DNA from: RGIG3013 sp045538935
GTDB lineage: Bacteria > Bacillota > Clostridia > Oscillospirales > Acutalibacteraceae
Assembly: GCA_045538935.1 (NCBI GenBank)
Contig: JAZQEI010000027.1
Span: forward strand, 124,001 to 188,000
Direction of reading: 5' to 3'
Length of the DNA: 64,000 nt
Shown piece after piece: positions 10,071 through 18,968 of this stretch. The notes below the pieces were generated by a model that was not told where the DNA came from, made no database searches, and saw only the letters and a list, made by a program, of their open reading frames with translations. Both the position numbers and the translations under genes were made by a program. Each line of letters opens with the position of its first letter. Position 1 is the first letter of the stretch.

Positions 10071-10961
10071 TTATTTTTCTGAGTAAGCAATTATTTTGTT
10101 AAGCTTGTAATTAAGCTTAGACCGATTAATTGGTGCATCAAACAATTCGCACAACTCATTCAACGATGCCTCAGGATAGTCGACCCTAAGATTTGCTATT
10201 TCTTTTAAATCGTCGGGCAAGAGTTCAAATTCACCCGTTGATTTAAGTTTTGCAATAGCGTTTTTTTGCCGTATTGCAGCGTTAACCGTTTTTGAAATAT
10301 TTGCATCCTCACAATTTCTTATACGATTAGCACGGTTGCGCATATCTTTATATATTCGCATATTCATAATTTCTAATGTATGCGATGTTGCATTCATAAT
10401 GGTTAAAAAATCTTCTACGTTTTCACTCTCTTTAAAATAAATAACATAGTTATTAGAACGCTTTGAAACATTACAAGCTAGTCCACGCTTTAAAAGTACC
10501 TCTGCCAAAAAATCCGCAGCCTGCTTTGTTTGTACTATTATTTCGGCACGATAACTCTTAGAAGGATCGCTTATTGTTCCCGATGCTAAAAAGGCACCTC
10601 TTACAAAAGCACTAATACAGCATTCTTTTGAAACAATTCTATCATTAAAAAATGCATCAGTTTGTTTTGGATTGTGTCCAAAGCCGAGTAAAATTTTTAG
10701 TCTGTCAGCCTCTTCTTCAACTACAACCTTATACATATCTCTTTTTATGCCACCGCTAATAATTTTAGCAACGACACCAAAATTATTTTTTAAAAGCTCC
10801 GCGCATTTTATTGCGACCTCTTCGCTTTCTGTTAATAGCGACATTGAATTATACGAAAACATACGGTTAAAAAGCAGTATGCCGTAGCACTCAGCTTTTC
10901 TGCAACAACCCGACGGTTTTACGCCACACAGTTCCCTTTTTACATCTTGCGAAAATGACAT
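10071..10961 (-). CDS. whiA: WhiA-family DNA-binding regulator
   Basis: The 296-residue product has the WhiA arrangement: an N-terminal LAGLIDADG-like homing-endonuclease fold without an obvious catalytic site (about 1-190) and a C-terminal helix-turn-helix (about 210-290, with DYPEASLNELCELF before the recognition helix). In Firmicutes WhiA influences cell division and chromosome segregation; in Streptomyces it controls sporulation genes. It sits directly after rapZ (4-base gap) in the conserved rapZ-whiA pair. ATG 10961 begins MSFSQDVKREL, the usual family start. Confidence 0.95.
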   Translation of the reverse strand: MSFSQDVKRELCGVKPSGCCRKAECYGILLFNRMFSYNSMSLLTESEEVAIKCAELLKNNFGVVAKIISGGIKRDMYKVVVEEEADRLKILLGFGHNPKQTDAFFNDRIVSKECCISAFVRGAFLASGTISDPSKSYRAEIIVQTKQAADFLAEVLLKRGLACNVSKRSNNYVIYFKESENVEDFLTIMNATSHTLEIMNMRIYKDMRNRANRIRNCEDANISKTVNAAIRQKNAIAKLKSTGEFELLPDDLKEIANLRVDYPEASLNELCELFDAPINRSKLNYKLNKIIAYSEK

Positions 10962-10965
10962 ATCT

Positions 10966-11826
10966 TCACGCCCTGTTTATATCTCTGTGATTTATATGAA
11001 CATTACTTCCCTTTTCTTTAAGGTGTTTAGCTAAGTTTTCGGCAAAGGTTACCGAACGGTGCTTACCGCCCGTACATCCAAACGCAACAACTAAACGGCT
11101 TTTACCTTCGCTTACATAAAGTGGTAACATATAGTCTATTAAATCAGATATTTTGCTAAATGTTTGTTTGCTTTCTTCAAAGCTCATTACATAACTGCTT
11201 ACCTTTTCATCTAAACCAGTAAGTAGCCTTAAATCGTCAATATAAAACGGATTAGGCAAACAACGAACATCAAACACAAGGTCAGCATCGGCTACAGGGC
11301 CATACTTAAAACCAAACGACATACATTGTACCTTTAAGCCGCCAGCTTTGTTTTCTAAAAATATGTTTATAATTTGCTCTTTTAAATTAATAGCCGACAA
11401 ATGAGTTGTATCTATAATATAATCCGATATATTGCGAACCGATTTTAAAGTTGCGCGTTCAGAAGCTATTGCTTCATCAATAGTAAGGTTTTGTGAAGTT
11501 GATAACGGATGTGATCGGCGATTTTCTTTATACCTGCGCAGTAATTCTTCGGTTGACGCATCAAGGAAAAGAATTTTAAATTTTGTGCCATCATTCTTCA
11601 TATGTTCGACTACTTTTTCAATATCATTAAACAATTCCCCACCGCGAATATCAGTTACAATAGCAATTTTGTTTATTTCGGTATTGCCACGTTTAGAAAG
11701 TTCTATAAGTGATGGAATAAGCATAGGTGGAATATTATCTACGCAGTAATATCCAACATCTTCAAGGCAATCTGCCGCATTGGATTTACCCGCACCACTC
11801 ATACCAGTTACAATTAAAAAATCCAT
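10966..11826 (-). CDS. rapZ: RapZ-family nucleotide-binding protein
   Basis: The 286-residue product has the N-terminal P-loop GMSGAGKS (8-15) and the conserved C-terminal GCTGGKHRS segment of the RapZ/YvcJ family. In enteric bacteria RapZ is an RNA-binding adaptor controlling GlmS; in Firmicutes YvcJ is a nucleotidase linked to competence and cell-wall precursor supply. I start it at ATG 11826 because GGGAG precedes it by a short gap and the P-loop then sits where the family has it. A longer reading from 11904 would overlap murB and add 26 residues without family similarity. Confidence 0.94.
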   Translation of the reverse strand: MDFLIVTGMSGAGKSNAADCLEDVGYYCVDNIPPMLIPSLIELSKRGNTEINKIAIVTDIRGGELFNDIEKVVEHMKNDGTKFKILFLDASTEELLRRYKENRRSHPLSTSQNLTIDEAIASERATLKSVRNISDYIIDTTHLSAINLKEQIINIFLENKAGGLKVQCMSFGFKYGPVADADLVFDVRCLPNPFYIDDLRLLTGLDEKVSSYVMSFEESKQTFSKISDLIDYMLPLYVSEGKSRLVVAFGCTGGKHRSVTFAENLAKHLKEKGSNVHINHRDINRA

Positions 11827-11845
11827 AAAGTTCTCCCAAAACAAA

Positions 11846-12754
11846 CTAATTATTACGACCAACAAAAATGATTTCTGGCTCAAGCATAACGCCGAATCTT
11901 TCAAATACAGTATTTTTTATTTTATCTACTAATTCCAAAACATCGTTGCAAGTAGCATTATCTTTATTTATAACAAATCCACAATGTTTCTCGCTAACTT
12001 GCGCACCGCCAACACCAACACCTTTTAAACCGCTTTGCTCTATAAGAGCGCCGGCAAAATAACCCTCTGGTCTTTTAAAAGTACTACCTGCACTTGGATA
12101 TTCAAGCGGTTGCTTTGCCTTTCTGCGACCTATAAAATCACTCATTTTAGCATTAATGTTTTCTTGTTTATCACTTTTAAGTTTAAAGGTTACACTTGTT
12201 ATAATTAAACTATCAGTTTTGTAACAAGAGGTTCTATATGAAAGTTGCATATGTTCAACATCTAAGGTGCCTACCGTACCATTTTTGTCAACATGTTCAG
12301 CACAAACAACAACATCCTGCATTTCTCCACCATAGGCGCCCGCATTCATGTAAAGTGCACCGCCAACCGTACCCGGAATACCATATGCAAACTCTAAACC
12401 AGATAATCCATTTTCAGCAGCCACTCGGCAGAGGTTAGATAATGACACCCCTGCACCGCAAGTAATAATGTTACCATCTACTTTTATGCTATCATTTTCA
12501 GGTAGGCGAATTACCGCTCCACTTATACCGTAATCAGAAACCAAAAGATTTGAACCCTTTCCAATGACCATAAACGGAACTTGTTGTTTGCTACATAAAT
12601 CAATAACTGTGCTAAGCTCGGATATTTTATTTAATATTATAAATACATCAACGGCACCACCTATTTTAAAGGTAGTGTGGTTTTTCATTACTTCATTCTC
12701 TAAAAAATTTATATTTAATTTGGAAAGTTCGGATTTTAAAACATCGAGCTTCAT
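11846..12754 (-). CDS. murB: UDP-N-acetylenolpyruvoylglucosamine reductase (MurB)
   Basis: MurB reduces UDP-GlcNAc-enolpyruvate to UDP-MurNAc with NADPH and FAD, an early cytoplasmic step of peptidoglycan synthesis. The FAD-binding part shows GKGSNLLVSD and the GAGVSLSNL and GIPGTVGGALYMNAGAYGGE blocks. The C-terminal part has YRTSCYK and the EPEI ending of type II MurB enzymes. ATG 12754 follows a GGGG-rich ribosome site; an in-frame TTG four codons upstream is less likely. In many Clostridia murB sits in this same place with rapZ and whiA. Confidence 0.96.
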   Translation of the reverse strand: MKLDVLKSELSKLNINFLENEVMKNHTTFKIGGAVDVFIILNKISELSTVIDLCSKQQVPFMVIGKGSNLLVSDYGISGAVIRLPENDSIKVDGNIITCGAGVSLSNLCRVAAENGLSGLEFAYGIPGTVGGALYMNAGAYGGEMQDVVVCAEHVDKNGTVGTLDVEHMQLSYRTSCYKTDSLIITSVTFKLKSDKQENINAKMSDFIGRRKAKQPLEYPSAGSTFKRPEGYFAGALIEQSGLKGVGVGGAQVSEKHCGFVINKDNATCNDVLELVDKIKNTVFERFGVMLEPEIIFVGRNN

Positions 12755-12768
12755 TGTGCACCCCAAAA

Positions 12769-13725
12769 TTATTGATATAACTTATAAAGATATGCGGCAC
12801 CTATTATACCTGCGTCGTTTCCAAGCTCTGCAGTCTTAATTTCAGTCTGTTTGGAAACATTTTTAGAATATCTATGTCCTTCAACATACTCTCTTATGGG
12901 TGCAGCAATTGTTTCGCCTTCTTTAGAAACGCCGCCACCTATGCAAAGAACATCAGGTTGGAATATATTTACGGTATTTGTTATGCCTATTGATATATAC
13001 TTAACGTAATTATCAACTACTGCTTTGCCCGCAACATCACCTTTACGCATGGCATCAAAAGCTGTAATACCGCTAACATTATCCAAACTGTTCTGAGCCA
13101 GTTCCCACATAATGCTATCTTTATTTAACAACATAGCCGCTTTGGTCTGACGAATAAGAGCCGTTGCCGATGCATATGTTTCCCAACAACCCTTTCTGCC
13201 ACAGGTGCATTGCTCACCATCAGCAATTATAACCGTGTGACCAAGTTCAGCCCCCGCATAATTAGAACCAGAGAAAAGTTTACCGTCAATTATTATGCCT
13301 CCGCCTACGCCTGTGCCAAGTGTAATAGCAATAAAGCTATTTTTCCCTTTACCTGCACCTGCAATATATTCGCCATATGCAGCAGCATTAGCATCATTTT
13401 CAATGTAAAAATCAACACCTACCCTTTGCTTTAACATTTCGCAAAGCGGTAAATTTTCAAAACCTAGGTTGTTAGAATAACTTACAATGCCATTTTTAGG
13501 GTCTATAGCACCAGGAGAACCAACACCCATTGCCTTAACCTGACTAATATCTATGTTAGCCTTTTTGATTGCTTGCATTGCAACAGCTGCCATATCATCT
13601 GCAATTTCGTTTGCGGGACGAGGAAGTTTTGTTTTTATTTTTGCTATAGCTATAATTTTATAATTTTCATCAACAACTCCTGCAACAATGTTTGTTCCGC
13701 CTAAATCTATACCTAAACAATACAT
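12769..13725 (-). CDS. glk: ROK-family glucokinase
   Basis: This 318-residue protein is an ATP-dependent glucose kinase of the ROK family. The phosphate-binding DLGGTN is at the N-terminus, and the ROK zinc motif is visible as the H of ELGHTV with the downstream CTCGRKGCWE. Product glucose 6-phosphate would feed the PfkA encoded in the same operon. I use ATG 13725, which has AGGAG 10 bases upstream; the GTG at 13734 would leave almost no spacing. It follows hprK by 13 bases. Confidence 0.94.
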   Translation of the reverse strand: MYCLGIDLGGTNIVAGVVDENYKIIAIAKIKTKLPRPANEIADDMAAVAMQAIKKANIDISQVKAMGVGSPGAIDPKNGIVSYSNNLGFENLPLCEMLKQRVGVDFYIENDANAAAYGEYIAGAGKGKNSFIAITLGTGVGGGIIIDGKLFSGSNYAGAELGHTVIIADGEQCTCGRKGCWETYASATALIRQTKAAMLLNKDSIMWELAQNSLDNVSGITAFDAMRKGDVAGKAVVDNYVKYISIGITNTVNIFQPDVLCIGGGVSKEGETIAAPIREYVEGHRYSKNVSKQTEIKTAELGNDAGIIGAAYLYKLYQ

Positions 13726-13738
13726 TTTACACACTCTC

Positions 13739-14704
13739 CTAAAATACTTCTACAACTTCGTTACTGTCTATTTTCTCTGCATCGTCGTCCATACCGAGTT
13801 TCTTAAGTAAATCTTTGGCCGCATTATAGCCGAGCTTCTTTTGACGGTTATTCATTGCAGCAACCTCTATAATAACAGCTAGGTTTCTACCGGGTTTTAC
13901 CGGGATAGTAACCGACGGAACATTAAGACCTAAAATCTCGGTGGTTTGACTCTCAAGCCCCATGCGATCATAGGTTTTATTTACATCCCAAGGTTCCATT
14001 TTTATAATCATATCAATTTTTTCAGTAAGTTTTACTGCACCCACACCAAATATTCTGCTTGCATTTATAATACCTATTCCCCTAAGTTCAATAAAATGAC
14101 GTATATTATCGGGTGCAGTGGCAACTAACGACTTGCTAGAAACCTTACGAATTTCTACCGCGTCGTCAGCAATAAGGCGGTGACCTCTTTTTACAAGTTC
14201 AATTGCGGTTTCACTTTTACCTACTCCGCTTTCGCCCAAAATAAGAATACCTTCACCGTAAACTTCTACCATAACGCCATGGCGAGTAACCCTTTGAGCA
14301 AGTTGTACATTTAAAAAGGCTATTAGAGAAGCTGTAAACTGTGAGGTTGATTCATCAGTACGAAGTAACGGTACTTCATATTTTTGAGCCGACTCTACCA
14401 TTTTAGGTGAAATATCAAGTCCGCGAGTAACTACTACTGCCGCAGGATGCTTGCTAAAGAATAAATCAATTTTATTATTAAAATCCTCAGGTGGAAAACT
14501 ATTTAAAAAGCTCTCTTCGCTCTTTCCGATAATTTGAATACGCTTTTCGTCAAAAAATTCAAAAAAGCCATTAAACTGTAAGCCGGGTCGGTTAATTTCG
14601 GCGGAAGATATAAAGATTTCATCTTCGTTTTTTGACAAGAAAACCTTTTCTAAAGAAAATTCATTTATAATTTTTGCCAATGAAACGGTATATCCACTAT
14701 GCAT
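13739..14704 (-). CDS. hprK: HPr kinase/phosphorylase
   Basis: This bifunctional enzyme phosphorylates and dephosphorylates Ser46 of the PTS protein HPr and so sets carbon catabolite repression. The 321 residues match the family. The N-terminal domain begins VSLAKIINEF. The catalytic domain has RHGVMVE (141-147, with the conserved His142), the P-loop GESGVGKSE (157-165) and the later signature block ELRGIGIINASRIFG. ATG 14704 has GAGGTGAT just upstream. It is the first gene of the seven-gene operon and diverges from ychF. Confidence 0.97.
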   Translation of the reverse strand: MHSGYTVSLAKIINEFSLEKVFLSKNEDEIFISSAEINRPGLQFNGFFEFFDEKRIQIIGKSEESFLNSFPPEDFNNKIDLFFSKHPAAVVVTRGLDISPKMVESAQKYEVPLLRTDESTSQFTASLIAFLNVQLAQRVTRHGVMVEVYGEGILILGESGVGKSETAIELVKRGHRLIADDAVEIRKVSSKSLVATAPDNIRHFIELRGIGIINASRIFGVGAVKLTEKIDMIIKMEPWDVNKTYDRMGLESQTTEILGLNVPSVTIPVKPGRNLAVIIEVAAMNNRQKKLGYNAAKDLLKKLGMDDDAEKIDSNEVVEVF

Positions 14705-14733
14705 AATATCACCTCGTAAGCATTTGTATATAT

Positions 14734-14761
14734 ATTATACTATATAAATATTACAAATCAA
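14734..14761 (-). promoter_or_regulatory. Predicted promoter of the hprK operon
   Basis: On the minus strand, TTGATT (14761-14756) and TATAAT (14739-14734) are separated by 16 bases. The start of transcription would be near 14727. No other comparably good promoter is evident between hprK and pfkA. Confidence 0.6.
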
Positions 14762-14791
14762 AGCATTTTCTTAGTAAATTTTAAATTTGAC

Positions 14792-14820
14792 TTGATAATT
14801 TCTCAAAACAACTATATAAT
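14792..14820 (+). promoter_or_regulatory. Predicted promoter of ychF
   Basis: TTGATA (14792-14797) and a consensus TATAAT (14815-14820) are separated by 17 bases. The start of transcription would be near 14827, giving a leader of about 26 bases before the proposed AUU start. Confidence 0.7.
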
Positions 14821-14852
14821 TGGGTTTGATATCCCTTTGATTTTGGAGGAAA

Positions 14853-15950
14853 ATTAAGAAACTTGGTATCGTAGGATTACCGAATGTAGGTAAATCAACA
14901 TTATTTAATGCAATTACAAACGCGGGCGCACAGTCGGCCAACTACCCGTTTTGCACAATAGAGCCAAATGTTGGCATGGTTAGCGTACCCGACTATAGAC
15001 TCGATGAATTAGCTAAAATGTATCAGCCCAAAAAGTTCACACCTGCGGTTATCGAATTTGTTGATATAGCAGGTTTAGTTAAGGGCGCTTCTAACGGCGA
15101 AGGATTAGGCAACAAGTTTTTATCGCACATACGCGAGGTTGATGCAATAGTTCATGTTGTTAGATGCTTTGAAAACAACGATATTGTTCATGTAGAGGGT
15201 TCTGTTGACCCGGCAAGAGATATAGAAATAATAAATCTCGAACTTATTTTTTCTGATATTGACATGGTGCAACGCCGTTTAGATCGCGCATCAAAAGCTT
15301 TAAAGGGCGACAAATCTATGCAAGCAGAGGTAGACTTTTTAAAACGCTTGCTCGCTTCTCTAGAGCAAGGTATTCCCGCACGCGCTGTTGAAGCAAATGA
15401 AGAAGAACAAGCTATTATTGATACCACATTTTTGCTTTCATCAAAACCTGTTATTTACGCTTGCAATATGAGTGAAGATGATTTTGTAAATGGAATTGAC
15501 AATAATGAACGTTTTAATGCTGTAAAAGCATTAGCACAAAGCGAAGGAAGCGAAACATTGCCTATTTGCGCATCACTTGAGGCAGAAATTGCCGGTCTTG
15601 AGGGTGATGAAAAAGCACTATTCTTAGAGGAATTAGGACTAGAAAATTCGGGCCTTGACAGACTAATTACTAAATGCTACAGCTTACTAGGTCTAATTTC
15701 ATTTTTAACAGCTGGACAACCTGAAGTTAGAGCTTGGACAATAAAGAAAGGCACAAAGGCACCTGGCGCAGCAGGCAAAATACACTCTGACTTTGAGCGT
15801 GGCTTTATTCGTGCAGAAGTTATTGCTTATGATGACCTTATGGCTTGTGGTTCTATGGTTGCTGCTAAAGAAAAGGGTCTTGTAAGAAGCGAAGGAAAAG
15901 AATATGTTATGAACGACGGTGACGTTGTTTTATTTAGATTTAACGTATAA
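14853..15950 (+). CDS. ychF: Ribosome-associated ATPase YchF/OLA1 with an apparent AUU start
   Basis: YchF is a P-loop ATPase of the Obg family that binds ribosomes and affects stress responses. The protein shows GLPNVGKS (8-15), NYPFCTIEPNVG and, at the C-terminus, the TGS domain around KAPGAAGKIHSDFERGFI. An in-frame TGA at 14838-14840 is followed only by TTT TGG AGG AAA ATT AAG AAA CTT, so no ATG, GTG or TTG precedes the P-loop. ATT at 14853 gives a 365-residue protein starting (M)KKLGIVGLP, the family's normal start and length. GGAGG lies at 14845-14849, only 3 bases from ATT. The first ATG is at 14976, after the P-loop, and would give a dead protein. A single sequencing error is the alternative. 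Confidence 0.9.
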   Translation: MKKLGIVGLPNVGKSTLFNAITNAGAQSANYPFCTIEPNVGMVSVPDYRLDELAKMYQPKKFTPAVIEFVDIAGLVKGASNGEGLGNKFLSHIREVDAIVHVVRCFENNDIVHVEGSVDPARDIEIINLELIFSDIDMVQRRLDRASKALKGDKSMQAEVDFLKRLLASLEQGIPARAVEANEEEQAIIDTTFLLSSKPVIYACNMSEDDFVNGIDNNERFNAVKALAQSEGSETLPICASLEAEIAGLEGDEKALFLEELGLENSGLDRLITKCYSLLGLISFLTAGQPEVRAWTIKKGTKAPGAAGKIHSDFERGFIRAEVIAYDDLMACGSMVAAKEKGLVRSEGKEYVMNDGDVVLFRFNV

Positions 15951-15973
15951 TTAACAAATAAATAACAAATAGT

Positions 15974-16003
15974 TTGCAAATAATACTTTGTATACACTAA
16001 AAT
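15974..16003 (+). promoter_or_regulatory. Possible promoter of the zinc metallopeptidase gene
   Basis: TTGCAA (15974-15979) and TAAAAT (15998-16003) are 18 bases apart, 31 bases upstream of the GTG start. There is no obvious terminator after ychF, so read-through is also possible. Confidence 0.35.
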
Positions 16004-16033
16004 TAAAGTAAAAATACAAAGGAGCGTGCTTTT

Positions 16034-16729
16034 GTGGGATTTTTCTATGGTTTTGATTCAACCTATTTTATGTTTGTTATTCCGGCACTAATCATTTCGC
16101 TTTGGGCACAGTTGCGTGTTAAAACTACTTTTTCAAAATTTTCTCAAATCACGTCGAGTAATAATATAACCGGCGAAGATGCCGCTAGAAAAGTACTGTT
16201 TGCTAATGGTGTGGCAAATGTGCGTATAGAGCGCGTTTCTGGCTCGCTAACCGACCATTACGACCCAAAAGAAAACGTTATACGCCTTTCAGACAGTGTG
16301 TATAATTCTACCAGCATAGCCGCAATCGGCGTTGCTGCGCATGAAGCTGGCCATGCCGTGCAATATGCAATGGGATATGCCCCAATAAAAATACGTGCCG
16401 GAATTATAAATATCTCGAGAATTGGTTCTGTGCTTTCTTGGCCGATTTTTTTAATGGGCTTAGTTTTTAATTTAGTACCGCTTATGAATCTTGGAATTAT
16501 ACTTTTCTCCGCCCTTTTATTATTTCAATTAGTTACACTACCGGTTGAATTTAACGCATCTAAGCGCGCGCTACAATCGCTACGTAATGACCAAATTTTA
16601 TACAACGATGAAGAAATACAAGGTGCAAGAAAGGTTTTATCTGCCGCCGCAATGACATATGTAGCCGCCATGATTTCATCTCTTGCGCATCTGCTTAGAC
16701 TTCTAGCATTATCTAATCGCAGACGATAA
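16034..16729 (+). CDS. Membrane zinc metallopeptidase, YugP family
   Basis: The 231-residue protein matches the neutral zinc metallopeptidase family typified by B. subtilis YugP. It has a hydrophobic N-terminus (about 10-25), the zinc motif HEAGH (103-107), and further membrane segments at about 135-175 and near the C-terminus. The physiological substrate is unknown. The start is GTG 16034 with GGAG 9 bases upstream. A strong hairpin terminator follows 25 bases after the stop. Confidence 0.88.
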   Translation: MGFFYGFDSTYFMFVIPALIISLWAQLRVKTTFSKFSQITSSNNITGEDAARKVLFANGVANVRIERVSGSLTDHYDPKENVIRLSDSVYNSTSIAAIGVAAHEAGHAVQYAMGYAPIKIRAGIINISRIGSVLSWPIFLMGLVFNLVPLMNLGIILFSALLLFQLVTLPVEFNASKRALQSLRNDQILYNDEEIQGARKVLSAAAMTYVAAMISSLAHLLRLLALSNRRR

Positions 16730-16753
16730 TTTAATACCCATAACATTATAATT

Positions 16754-16786
16754 AAAGCAACGAATCGTTTGATTCGTTGCTTTTTA
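16754..16786 (+). terminator. Terminator after the YugP-like gene
   Basis: Thirteen-base arms (AAAGCAACGAATC at 16754-16766, GATTCGTTGCTTT at 16771-16783) enclose a GTTT loop, and the T run at 16781-16785 follows. It probably also stops the DUF3343 gene coming from the other side, with a weaker T run on that strand. Confidence 0.9.
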
Positions 16787-16791
16787 TAGTT

Positions 16792-17004
16792 TTATCGAGT
16801 TGTTACATCTAAAATTTTTATACCGTTTTCTCTTAAAATATTAACAGCGCTTTCAATGGGCGGATATACCGCTATTGCATAACCACACCCGTATGATACA
16901 CCGCTTATTTTATTAACTTCCGCCTTTATACCATAATGTTTTAACAAATCTCGGCCTTTTATGGCATAGGTTACGGTACCAGTAACAATATAAACCTTCT
17001 TCAT
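16792..17004 (-). CDS. DUF3343 (putative Se/S carrier-like) protein
   Basis: This 70-residue protein reads MKKVYIVTGTV at the N-terminus, with a GVSYGCGYAI segment carrying the single Cys and a C-terminal PIESAVNILRENGI. This is the pattern of the small DUF3343 family, which has been suggested to carry sulfur or selenium because of the conserved Cys; its role is unproven. ATG 17004 has GGAG 8 bases upstream. A longer reading from 17055 adds residues with no family similarity. It stands alone between two plus-strand genes. Confidence 0.8.
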   Translation of the reverse strand: MKKVYIVTGTVTYAIKGRDLLKHYGIKAEVNKISGVSYGCGYAIAVYPPIESAVNILRENGIKILDVTTR

Positions 17005-17141
17005 TTTCCCCACTCCAATAAGGAAAGTTTGAAATTCCGTGCTAAATGTAAGCACAGTATATTTTATGCCAAATAATAATATTTGCTAAAAACATGGTAG
17101 AAGAAGTTAGAATGGTTATACTACGTGTAAGGAGCGGTTAA

Positions 17142-17657
17142 ATGAAAACAGTTTTTATAATGAGCGATGATAACGATCAAATTTATTTAGAAATTATTTG
17201 CATTCTAAAAAACTTTGGATTTAACATAATAGATTCTGAAAATACACATATAACACAAACTAACAGATTTGCAATAAAGATTATGCCTAATTTGAACATA
17301 TCTGCAAAAAAAGCTACTTTATTAGTTTTAAATGAAACAAAAACTAGACCGGTAACTCTTAATGGCTCTATAAAAGGCATTTGCGAATCATCAAATCAAA
17401 ATGCGTTAAACATATTAAAACTTAGCAATATATCAACCATAGTTTGCGGCACATCTAACACAGATACAATAACTTTTTCAAGTATAACCGATAATAAAGC
17501 TCTTATTAGTGTACAGCGACAAATAAAAACAACAAACGGCAAAATTGTTGAGCCTTGTGAAATACCAATAACCATAAATCACAAGTTTTCAAATTCTGCC
17601 GTTATATGTGCTTGTTCAGTTTTAATTTTAAACGATATTGATATTACAGAGTTATGA
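17142..17657 (+). CDS. Hypothetical protein, 171 residues
   Basis: I do not recognise this family. ATG 17142 has AAGGAG 7 bases upstream, and a TATACT -10-like hexamer lies at 17117-17122 without a good -35. The sequence has no signal peptide or membrane segment. It starts MKTVFIMSDD and is rich in Asn, Thr, Ile and Ser, with alternating hydrophobic strands that suggest an alpha/beta fold. Cys residues occur at ICESS, VCGTS, EPCEI and ICACS. Its stop overlaps the stop of the convergent ABC ATPase gene by 14 bases. It may be lineage-specific. Confidence 0.7.
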   Translation: MKTVFIMSDDNDQIYLEIICILKNFGFNIIDSENTHITQTNRFAIKIMPNLNISAKKATLLVLNETKTRPVTLNGSIKGICESSNQNALNILKLSNISTIVCGTSNTDTITFSSITDNKALISVQRQIKTTNGKIVEPCEIPITINHKFSNSAVICACSVLILNDIDITEL

Positions 17658-18216
17658 TTTGAGCTTCTAAGTTTTTAGCTAATACAGCACTATGAGTAAC
17701 AACTATTAAGGTTCTTGTGCCCTTGTTTTTTATAATATAATTGGTTACTAATTCTGCCGTGGCCTCGTCCAAACCGGTTAAAGGTTCATCCATTAGAATT
17801 ACATCACTCTCATGCCACAAAGCTCTTAAAAGTGACACTCTGCGTTTCATACCGCCGCTAAAACTTTTTACAGGTTTTAAAAGATCATCAGAGACAAATC
17901 CAACCTTTAAAAGTTCAGCATTAATATATTCGCTTTTAAGTTTAGGATTTGTAAGCATTATGTTTTGGGTTGCAGTAAGGTGCTCACATAGTCTATTTTC
18001 TTGAAAAACATATGAGAAACGAATTTTATTATCTAATTCTATTTGTCCTTCATCCACTTTTTCAAGCCCGACAATTAGTCTAAGTAACGTAGTTTTACCT
18101 ATTCCCGACTCTCCCATAATGGCATAGGTTTTGCCTTTTTTTAAAGAGACACTAAAATTTTCAAAAACTTTTGTTTTTCCGTAGGTTTTACTAATATTTG
18201 AAATTAAAATATCCAT
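17644..18216 (-). CDS. ABC transporter ATP-binding protein (SsuB/TauB-type)
   Basis: The 190-residue nucleotide-binding subunit powers the importer encoded upstream. It has Walker A GESGIGKTT (35-43), a Q-loop FQEN, the signature FSGGMKRR, Walker B VILMDEP and the H-loop VVTHS. It is short for the family, which is often 240-260 residues, because it ends soon after the H-loop. ATG 18216 has AGGTG 6 bases upstream, overlapping the stop of the permease gene. It is the last gene of the operon. Confidence 0.9.
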   Translation of the reverse strand: MDILISNISKTYGKTKVFENFSVSLKKGKTYAIMGESGIGKTTLLRLIVGLEKVDEGQIELDNKIRFSYVFQENRLCEHLTATQNIMLTNPKLKSEYINAELLKVGFVSDDLLKPVKSFSGGMKRRVSLLRALWHESDVILMDEPLTGLDEATAELVTNYIIKNKGTRTLIVVTHSAVLAKNLEAQIITL

Positions 18217-18221
18217 ATAAA

Positions 18222-18968
18222 TCACCTACTGTCTGTTTTTAAAAAGGAATTTACGACTGCTAATATTATTTTTTCAAATAATACACTTAAAATAATTATA
18301 CATAATGTCCAGGCAAGAACACTTGCTGTGTCAAAATATATTTTAGACATATACATACCTTCGCCAATAGAAAACCTTGGCACACCTATAACCTCCGCTG
18401 CTACGCCGGATTTAAATGCCATGCCAACCGCAAGTTTTATACCGCTTAGTACAAACGGAGAAATATTAGGTCTGTAAATGTGCATGAATTTGGGTTTCAG
18501 TCCCACTTTAAACACCCTACACATTTCAAGCATTTTGATTGGAACATTGTTAAAGCCCTCTAAAGTGTTTACATATATTATTGGAAACACTACTGCAAAA
18601 ATGATTAACGGAGTTAACCACTCAGAGCCAAACCATATTAGCAATAAAATTACAACCGACGCTACCGGAACTGTTTTCATAAGTGTAATTATTGGGCTTA
18701 AAACATCTGCTAGCAACTTGTTTTTGTATGCCAAAAAGCTTAGTACTATAGCTATAACAAATGCTAAAATAAAACCAATTGATATTCTAAGCAACGACCA
18801 AGCAACGCTTAACAAAAAATCATTATCACCAATTTTTAAAAACAATGTATATACCGTTTCTATTGGACCCACTAAAATTATAGGGTCATTAACAATTAGC
18901 GATACTATTTGCCAAACAGACAACCAAGCAATAACAATAATTGTTTTACGGAATATAGTAGAATTCAT
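18222..18968 (-). CDS. ABC transporter permease (SsuC/TauC-type)
   Basis: This 248-residue inner-membrane subunit has about six hydrophobic segments. The cytoplasmic loop that contacts the ATPase (EAA-type) reads around EMCRVFKVGLKPKFMHIYRPNI shortened to the family's spacing, followed by GIKLAVGMAFKSGVAAEVIG. That loop is typical of permeases for nitrate, taurine, sulfonates or thiamine precursors. The ATG at 18968 overlaps the upstream gene by 23 bases, with GGAGG 14 bases upstream, so the exact start is uncertain. The substrate cannot be told from sequence. Confidence 0.9.
   Translation of the reverse strand: MNSTIFRKTIIVIAWLSVWQIVSLIVNDPIILVGPIETVYTLFLKIGDNDFLLSVAWSLLRISIGFILAFVIAIVLSFLAYKNKLLADVLSPIITLMKTVPVASVVILLLIWFGSEWLTPLIIFAVVFPIIYVNTLEGFNNVPIKMLEMCRVFKVGLKPKFMHIYRPNISPFVLSGIKLAVGMAFKSGVAAEVIGVPRFSIGEGMYMSKIYFDTASVLAWTLCIIILSVLFEKIILAVVNSFLKTDSR

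Noticed and set aside
11827..11904. N-terminal extension of RapZ overlapping murB
   Set aside because: The P-loop and GGGAG place the start at 11826; the extension has no similarity to the family.
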